This document shows positions 1-3,937 of a DNA stretch of 7,333 nucleotides, one piece after another. Source of the stretch: Gammaproteobacteria bacterium (GTDB lineage Bacteria; Pseudomonadota; Gammaproteobacteria; Steroidobacterales; GCA-2729495). Made by a program: the position numbers and the translations under genes. The DNA lies in the NCBI GenBank assembly GCA_030429685.1, contig JAUIEY010000095.1:1-7333 (forward strand), written 5' to 3'. Every line of letters starts with the position of its first letter. The stretch's first letter is position 1. A model generated the notes under the pieces. The model did not search any database and was not told the origin of the DNA. It saw only the letters and a program-made list of their open reading frames with translations.

Positions 1-815
1 ACCTATCCTATGACGAGGAAGACGGTTCGGCGTCAATGCGCGTTATTTTCGATAAGGCCTGGAGCCGCCCCGGCGGTTATCACCATGCCGACACCGAATG
101 GTATGTCGAAGCAGGCCGCATCCGTATCGGTGATCGTTACCTGACCAAGGGCGGTTACTGGCGTGCGCCGGCCGGCCTCGCCATCCCGAAAATCGAGGTG
201 GAAGCAGGCACCGTGGTGCTGATGTTCCGCGAATACGGCGACTGGGGCTTCAGCGTTTCGCGCAAAGACCGCACCAAGCATGTGTCGCGCGGCGGCAATA
301 CCGCCTCTAAAGCACGCGGCGAACTGACCATTGTCGATTCGCACCGCATGGAGTGGATGCCGAACGCTTATGAAGGTGACACGCAGCGCTTTCTGAAGCT
401 CAAGCTGTTGTACCTTGACCCGGCCTCACCAACCGACAACAACACCGGTTTTGTCACCATGGTGGCCTGGGCACCGCCGGGCTGGTCGGACAATCGCCTG
501 GTGCATCACCCGGTGTTTGAAGAGGGCTACAGCCTGGAAGGCGACCTGGTGTACAACTTCGGCACCCTCGATCCGGGTACCTATTTCTTCCGCCCGGCGA
601 TGGTCAAGCACGGCCATTTTGTCGCCGGCGAAGAGCGTGGCTGGACGGGTTTCTTCCGCCTCGACGGCAGCCTGATTAACTGGATTACCACCGAGAGTCA
701 GGTCGTGGTGCTGGGTAACGCCATCAACTACGACCCCAAAACCCAGGCGCCGGTGATTTCGGGCATTCCGGTGCGCTCGCGCACTGCCGGGCCCTGGGAT
801 CTTGATGGCCAATAA
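1..815 (+). CDS. Two-cupin-fold protein, 5' end cut by the window edge
   Basis: The reading frame is open from base 3, so the protein probably starts outside the window. The 11 residues before the first in-frame ATG (base 36), starting LSYDEEDG, look like normal cupin sequence, and that ATG has no well-spaced Shine-Dalgarno. Numbering from that Met, the first cupin-like unit has H16, H17 and E21 followed by a VEAGRIRIGD strand-turn and an APAG turn (44-47), the usual cupin layout. The second unit runs from about residue 139 to 230, with H157, H158, E162/E163 and then H192/H194 as candidate metal ligands. This resembles bicupin proteins of the DUF4437/ChrR-like type, which bind a metal and may be dioxygenases, isomerases or sensors; the reaction cannot be assigned. 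There is no signal peptide in the visible part. It ends 71 bases before the amidohydrolase gene on the same strand and may share its pathway. Confidence 0.75.
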   Translation, partial: LSYDEEDGSASMRVIFDKAWSRPGGYHHADTEWYVEAGRIRIGDRYLTKGGYWRAPAGLAIPKIEVEAGTVVLMFREYGDWGFSVSRKDRTKHVSRGGNTASKARGELTIVDSHRMEWMPNAYEGDTQRFLKLKLLYLDPASPTDNNTGFVTMVAWAPPGWSDNRLVHHPVFEEGYSLEGDLVYNFGTLDPGTYFFRPAMVKHGHFVAGEERGWTGFFRLDGSLINWITTESQVVVLGNAINYDPKTQAPVISGIPVRSRTAGPWDLDGQ

Positions 816-824
816 TGGCCAGTA
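805..824. repeat. 10-bp imperfect tandem duplication across the cupin stop codon
   Basis: ATGGCCAATA (805-814) is followed directly by ATGGCCAGTA (815-824), identical at 9 of 10 positions. The TAA stop (813-815) spans the junction. Removing one copy would leave the same C-terminus (Asp-Gly-Gln) followed by TAG, so the duplication does not change the protein. An 8-bp palindrome, GTCCGGAC, follows at 825-832. No function is evident; chance or replication slippage is the simplest explanation. Confidence 0.5.
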
Positions 825-843
825 GTCCGGACGGTCAATAGCA

Positions 844-862
844 ACGGGGCCTTGTGCCCCGT
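844..862 (+). terminator. GC-rich hairpin between cupin and amidohydrolase genes (possible weak terminator or mRNA-stability stem)
   Basis: ACGGGGC (844-850) pairs perfectly with GCCCCGT (856-862) around a 5-base loop CTTGT. The bases after it read CTCTGA, not a run of T, so it is a poor match to a classic intrinsic terminator. It could stop transcription partially, protect the 3' end of the cupin mRNA, or set different expression levels for the cupin gene and the four genes downstream. It ends 12 bases before the Shine-Dalgarno of the next gene. I see no convincing sigma-70 promoter in the 71-base gap. Confidence 0.5.
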
Positions 863-874
863 CTCTGACAAGCT

Positions 875-879
875 GAGGA
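875..879 (+). promoter_or_regulatory. Shine-Dalgarno of the amidohydrolase gene
   Basis: GAGGA lies 7 bases upstream of the ATG at 887, close to ideal spacing. It supports that start codon and is the clearest ribosome-binding site in the window. The next two downstream genes have no comparable site, which fits with their being translated by coupling from this one. Confidence 0.75.
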
Positions 880-886
880 ACAGCAT

Positions 887-1747
887 ATGGCCGGTGCCAT
901 AGATATCGTCTGTAACCTGTATACGCCCGATACCGTTGCCAAAGGCCAGACCGGTCTCGACGATGACTTCAAAGAGCAGGTGCGCATGCCCGAGTACATG
1001 CGCAACGGTGTCAGCGTGGATGACTACCTGGTCAAGATGGACAAGGCCGGTATTGAGCGCTCGCTGCTGATTGCGGTGCGGGCAGGCGACATCAACAAGC
1101 AGGGTGGTTTCGAGATTCCCTATAAGGATGTCCACGAAGTCTGTCAGCAACACCCGCAGCGTTTCTCCGGGCTGGCGGGCATAGACTGCCATCGGGGCAT
1201 GCAGGGTTTGTATGATCTGGAAGCTGCGGTAAAGGACTATGGCTTTGTCGGTGCGCATCTGTACCCGCACTGGTGCGAGTTGCCGCCCGATCATGCCAAG
1301 TACTACCCTTACTACGCCAAGTGCTGCGAACTGGATATTCCCATCATGATGCAGGTCGGGCACAACCTGGTGTATTCGCGCAGCCGGCGGCTTCCCAGTG
1401 TGGCCCGGCCCATCACGCTGGATCAGGTCGCCATTGATTTTCCTGAACTCAAACTTATCGGCATTCATATCGGCATTCCGTGGACCGAGGAAATGATTTC
1501 CATGTGCTGGAAACACGAGAATGTCTACACCGCCGGTGACGCCTATGCGCCGAAGTACTGGCCCAAAGAGTACGTGCATTACGCTAATTCCTATGGCAAG
1601 CACAAGGTGATGTTCGGCACCGACTGGCCGGTGATTGATCCGGAACGCGCGGTGCAGGAAATTGACGAGCTGGGTTTTCGGGACGATGCCAAACAGATGC
1701 TGATGCGCGACAACGCCATGCGGGTATTCAAGCTGGACGCCGCATGA
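887..1747 (+). CDS. Amidohydrolase-family (ACMSD-like, Amidohydro_2) protein with altered metal site
   Basis: This 286-residue protein has the TIM-barrel pattern of the amidohydrolase_2 family, which contains metal-dependent decarboxylases such as ACMSD and related hydrolases of aromatic and ring-cleavage acids. Visible family landmarks are the first strand AIDIVCNLYTP (4-14), GFVGAHLYPHW (119-129), PIMMQVGHN (152-160), LIGIHIGIPW (190-199) and VMFGTDWP (241-248). H194 and D246 match the conserved late metal/catalytic His and Asp. The usual N-terminal HxH is replaced by V8-C9-N10, and the mid-barrel His appears to be Q156, with H159 three residues later. The protein may therefore bind its metal differently or not at all. 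There is no signal peptide, so it is probably cytoplasmic. The ATG has a strong Shine-Dalgarno, and the stop overlaps the next gene's start as ATGA. The fold is confident; the reaction and substrate are unknown. Confidence 0.88.
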   Translation: MAGAIDIVCNLYTPDTVAKGQTGLDDDFKEQVRMPEYMRNGVSVDDYLVKMDKAGIERSLLIAVRAGDINKQGGFEIPYKDVHEVCQQHPQRFSGLAGIDCHRGMQGLYDLEAAVKDYGFVGAHLYPHWCELPPDHAKYYPYYAKCCELDIPIMMQVGHNLVYSRSRRLPSVARPITLDQVAIDFPELKLIGIHIGIPWTEEMISMCWKHENVYTAGDAYAPKYWPKEYVHYANSYGKHKVMFGTDWPVIDPERAVQEIDELGFRDDAKQMLMRDNAMRVFKLDAA

Positions 1748-3273
1748 CCAGCAGTGCAATGGATCTGCCGTTTTCCTTTCAGCACATGTCGCTGCCCGGC
1801 GGAGTGCGCGCGGCGATGCTACGCAATCCGGCCAAAATTGCATTGCGTCATCGCCAGCGCGAAGTCACCTATGCGGAGCTGATTGAGTGCATAGACCGGG
1901 TCTGCGCCGGTCTGCTGGAAGACATCGGTCTGGAACACGGCCAACACGCTGCGATTGTCTCCGCCAACTCAATCGAGTTCCTGGAAATCGTACTCGGCGC
2001 CTCGCAGGCCGGTATCGGCACCGCGACTATCAATCCGCGTCTGTCGGCGCCCGAAATCGTGGCCATCGCCGACGATGCCCGGGCGCGGGTGCTGTTTGTC
2101 GATGCGGCATCGGCCGCAGCGCTGGAAGGCGCCAGGTTCGCCACAGTACAGCGGATTTTCACCATCGGCGACGACTACCAGCAGTGGCGTGATGCCAACG
2201 CACCACTGGCACGCGTGCCGACCGTGGAGGAGTGGGACACTTTCACGATTCCCTATACCTCCGGCACCACCGGCCAGCCGAAAGGCGTGCTGGTGCCGCA
2301 TCGCTCGCGGGTCATCAGCCTGTATGCCATGGCCGTCGAATACGGCTGCTTTGGCCCGGATGACCGGTTTCTTGCCATTGCGCCCATGTGTCACGGGGCC
2401 GGCATGATATTTGCGCTGGCGCCGGTGTTCTTCGGCGGTTATGCCGAAATCATGGACAAATTCGACCCGGAAGCGGTGGTGCGCAAGTTTCGCGACGAGC
2501 AGATCACCGGGTTTTTCGGCGTGCCGACGCATTTTCACGCTATTTTCGGGCTGGATCAGGCGCTGCTGGATGAATACCGCAGCGACACGCTGCACACCAT
2601 CATTTCCAATGCCGCGCCGCTGCCGCAGGTGATGAAAGAAAAAATCATCGGCCATTTCGGGCAGATCCTGCATGAGACCTACGGTTCGACCGAGGCCAGT
2701 ATTGTCACCAACCTGCGTCCCGCCGATCAGCTGCGCAAGACTGCCTGCGTGGGGCAACCGTTCCCGGGCACGCGGGTGGAAATCCGGCGCCCGGATGGCA
2801 GCGAGTGTAATCCTGAGGAGATAGGTGAGTTATTTTCTACAAGCTCTTGTCTTTTCAATGGTTACTGGCAGAAGCCGGAACAGACCGCGGAGGCCTTTGA
2901 CGACGGCTGGGTGACTGTCGGCGATCTTGCCATGAAAGACACCGAGGGCCACATTTACATCGTTGACCGTATCAAGGACATGGTCATATCCGGGGGTATC
3001 AATATATACCCGCGCGAAATCGAGGAAACCCTGCTGCAGCACCCGCAGATTGCCGATGCGGCAGTGATCGGCGTGCCCGACGATAAATGGGGCGAAACGC
3101 TGCGAGCTTTTATTGTGACGACACCCGGCGCTGATCTGACCGGCGAGGCCATTATGGCGTTTTGTGAGGATCGCATCGCCAGCATGAAGATCCCGAAAGA
3201 CTATGCTTTTATTGAGGCCCTGCCGCGCAATGCCAGCGGCAAGGTGCTGAAAACCGAACTGCGAACCCTGTAA
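1744..3273 (+). CDS. AMP-dependent acyl/aryl-CoA ligase (ANL superfamily)
   Basis: This enzyme activates a carboxylic acid with ATP to an acyl-adenylate and then to the CoA thioester. All core ANL motifs are present in the 509 residues: the phosphate loop YTSGTTGQPKG (171-181), ETYGSTEA (311-318) for adenine/ATP binding, VGD (392-394), the hinge DRIKDMVISGGINIYPREIE (408-427) and the catalytic lysine K500 in PRNASGK. Length is normal for a single-domain-set ligase with no carrier domain. The acid could be medium/long-chain, aryl or steroid side-chain derived; the sequence does not decide. The start ATG at 1744 overlaps the amidohydrolase stop by 4 bases, implying translational coupling. An alternative in-frame ATG at 1759 would remove five residues. 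No signal or membrane segment is seen. A short AT-rich patch (about 2821-2865, residues 360-374) breaks the otherwise GC-rich codon use but keeps the frame and the family pattern GELF...LFNGYW. Confidence 0.93.
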   Translation: MTSSAMDLPFSFQHMSLPGGVRAAMLRNPAKIALRHRQREVTYAELIECIDRVCAGLLEDIGLEHGQHAAIVSANSIEFLEIVLGASQAGIGTATINPRLSAPEIVAIADDARARVLFVDAASAAALEGARFATVQRIFTIGDDYQQWRDANAPLARVPTVEEWDTFTIPYTSGTTGQPKGVLVPHRSRVISLYAMAVEYGCFGPDDRFLAIAPMCHGAGMIFALAPVFFGGYAEIMDKFDPEAVVRKFRDEQITGFFGVPTHFHAIFGLDQALLDEYRSDTLHTIISNAAPLPQVMKEKIIGHFGQILHETYGSTEASIVTNLRPADQLRKTACVGQPFPGTRVEIRRPDGSECNPEEIGELFSTSSCLFNGYWQKPEQTAEAFDDGWVTVGDLAMKDTEGHIYIVDRIKDMVISGGINIYPREIEETLLQHPQIADAAVIGVPDDKWGETLRAFIVTTPGADLTGEAIMAFCEDRIASMKIPKDYAFIEALPRNASGKVLKTELRTL

Positions 3274-3280
3274 GCGCCGC

Positions 3281-3937
3281 ATGCCTGACTCCTCCCGCCA
3301 CGTCGACCTGTATTTCGATTTCTGCTGTCCGTGGAGCTATCTGGCGCTGGTGCGCCTGCAGGATGTCTGCGAGCGCAATCGCGCCGAACTGCGCCTGAAA
3401 CCGGTTTCGGTAGCGCGCGTACTGGAGACCGAGAATCCGGCCAAAGTAGCCAGCCGCTTTGCCGACAATCCGGCCAAGGCGTCGTGGCAGCGCAAGGACA
3501 TTGAGGACTGGGCGCGGCTCTGGGGGCTGACGATTGACCTGCCTGACGACTGGCCGCAACAGCGCAACGCGGCCGGCGCGGCGGCGCTGGCCGCCTGTGA
3601 AAGCGGTGGCGGGATCGCGTTTTGCCTGGCGGCATTTCGTGCCGAATTTGCCGGCAACGAAAACCTTGCTGACAACCTGGTGCTGGAGCGGCTCGCCAAT
3701 GCCAGCGGCCTGGATGCGGCTGCCATTGTCGCGGCCGCGGCCGACGCCGGTAAACTCGAGCAGGTGCAGCGCAACAGCCTGGAACTGATCGAGCGCGGCG
3801 GCTTCGGTACGCCAACGATGTTTGTGGGTGACGAACTGTTTTTTGGGAACGACCGTATACCGCTGGTGGAATGGACGTTAGGACCCATGGCGGATGACGA
3901 TTTTGTGGTGCCGGGGCAGCATAGCCAGTGGAAATAA
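3281..3937 (+). CDS. DsbA-fold protein, 2-hydroxychromene-2-carboxylate isomerase / FrnE-like
   Basis: The 218-residue protein has the thioredoxin-like alpha-insertion fold shared by HCCA isomerase (NahD type), kappa-class glutathione transferase and FrnE. It begins with a beta strand VDLYFDF leading into the active site C15-C16-P17-W18-S19-Y20. A helical middle part follows, and then the cis-proline loop G-T-P-T (176-179) in GGFGTPTMFVGDELFFGNDR, very like the GVPTF...FFGqDR ending of the isomerases. HCCA isomerases usually have Ser where C16 stands, and FrnE proteins have CPWC, so this site is intermediate. It may be a glutathione-dependent isomerase of a ring-cleavage or enone intermediate, or a thiol oxidoreductase. 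There is no signal peptide, so it is probably cytoplasmic, which argues against a periplasmic Dsb role. It starts 7 bases after the ligase stop with no obvious Shine-Dalgarno, so it is probably translated by coupling. Its end overlaps or abuts the Mo oxidoreductase start. Confidence 0.85.
   Translation: MPDSSRHVDLYFDFCCPWSYLALVRLQDVCERNRAELRLKPVSVARVLETENPAKVASRFADNPAKASWQRKDIEDWARLWGLTIDLPDDWPQQRNAAGAAALAACESGGGIAFCLAAFRAEFAGNENLADNLVLERLANASGLDAAAIVAAAADAGKLEQVQRNSLELIERGGFGTPTMFVGDELFFGNDRIPLVEWTLGPMADDDFVVPGQHSQWK

Noticed and set aside
36..38. ATG at 36 as the true start of the cupin gene
   Set aside because: The frame is open to the left edge with cupin-like sequence before this codon, and the only purine-rich site (GAGGAAG at 15-21) is too far upstream, so the gene is treated as partial.
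825..832. Palindrome GTCCGGAC as a regulator operator
   Set aside because: A single 8-bp palindrome in GC-rich DNA is expected by chance, and there is no recognisable promoter beside it.
728..1843. 371-codon open frame on the minus strand across the amidohydrolase gene
   Set aside because: It is antisense to a gene with clear family motifs and strong Shine-Dalgarno support, and its translation shows no recognisable domain. Long antisense frames are expected in GC-rich genes.
1969..2757. 262-codon minus-strand open frame inside the CoA ligase
   Set aside because: It lies opposite the ligase phosphate loop and adenine motifs; its composition is that of a shadow frame.
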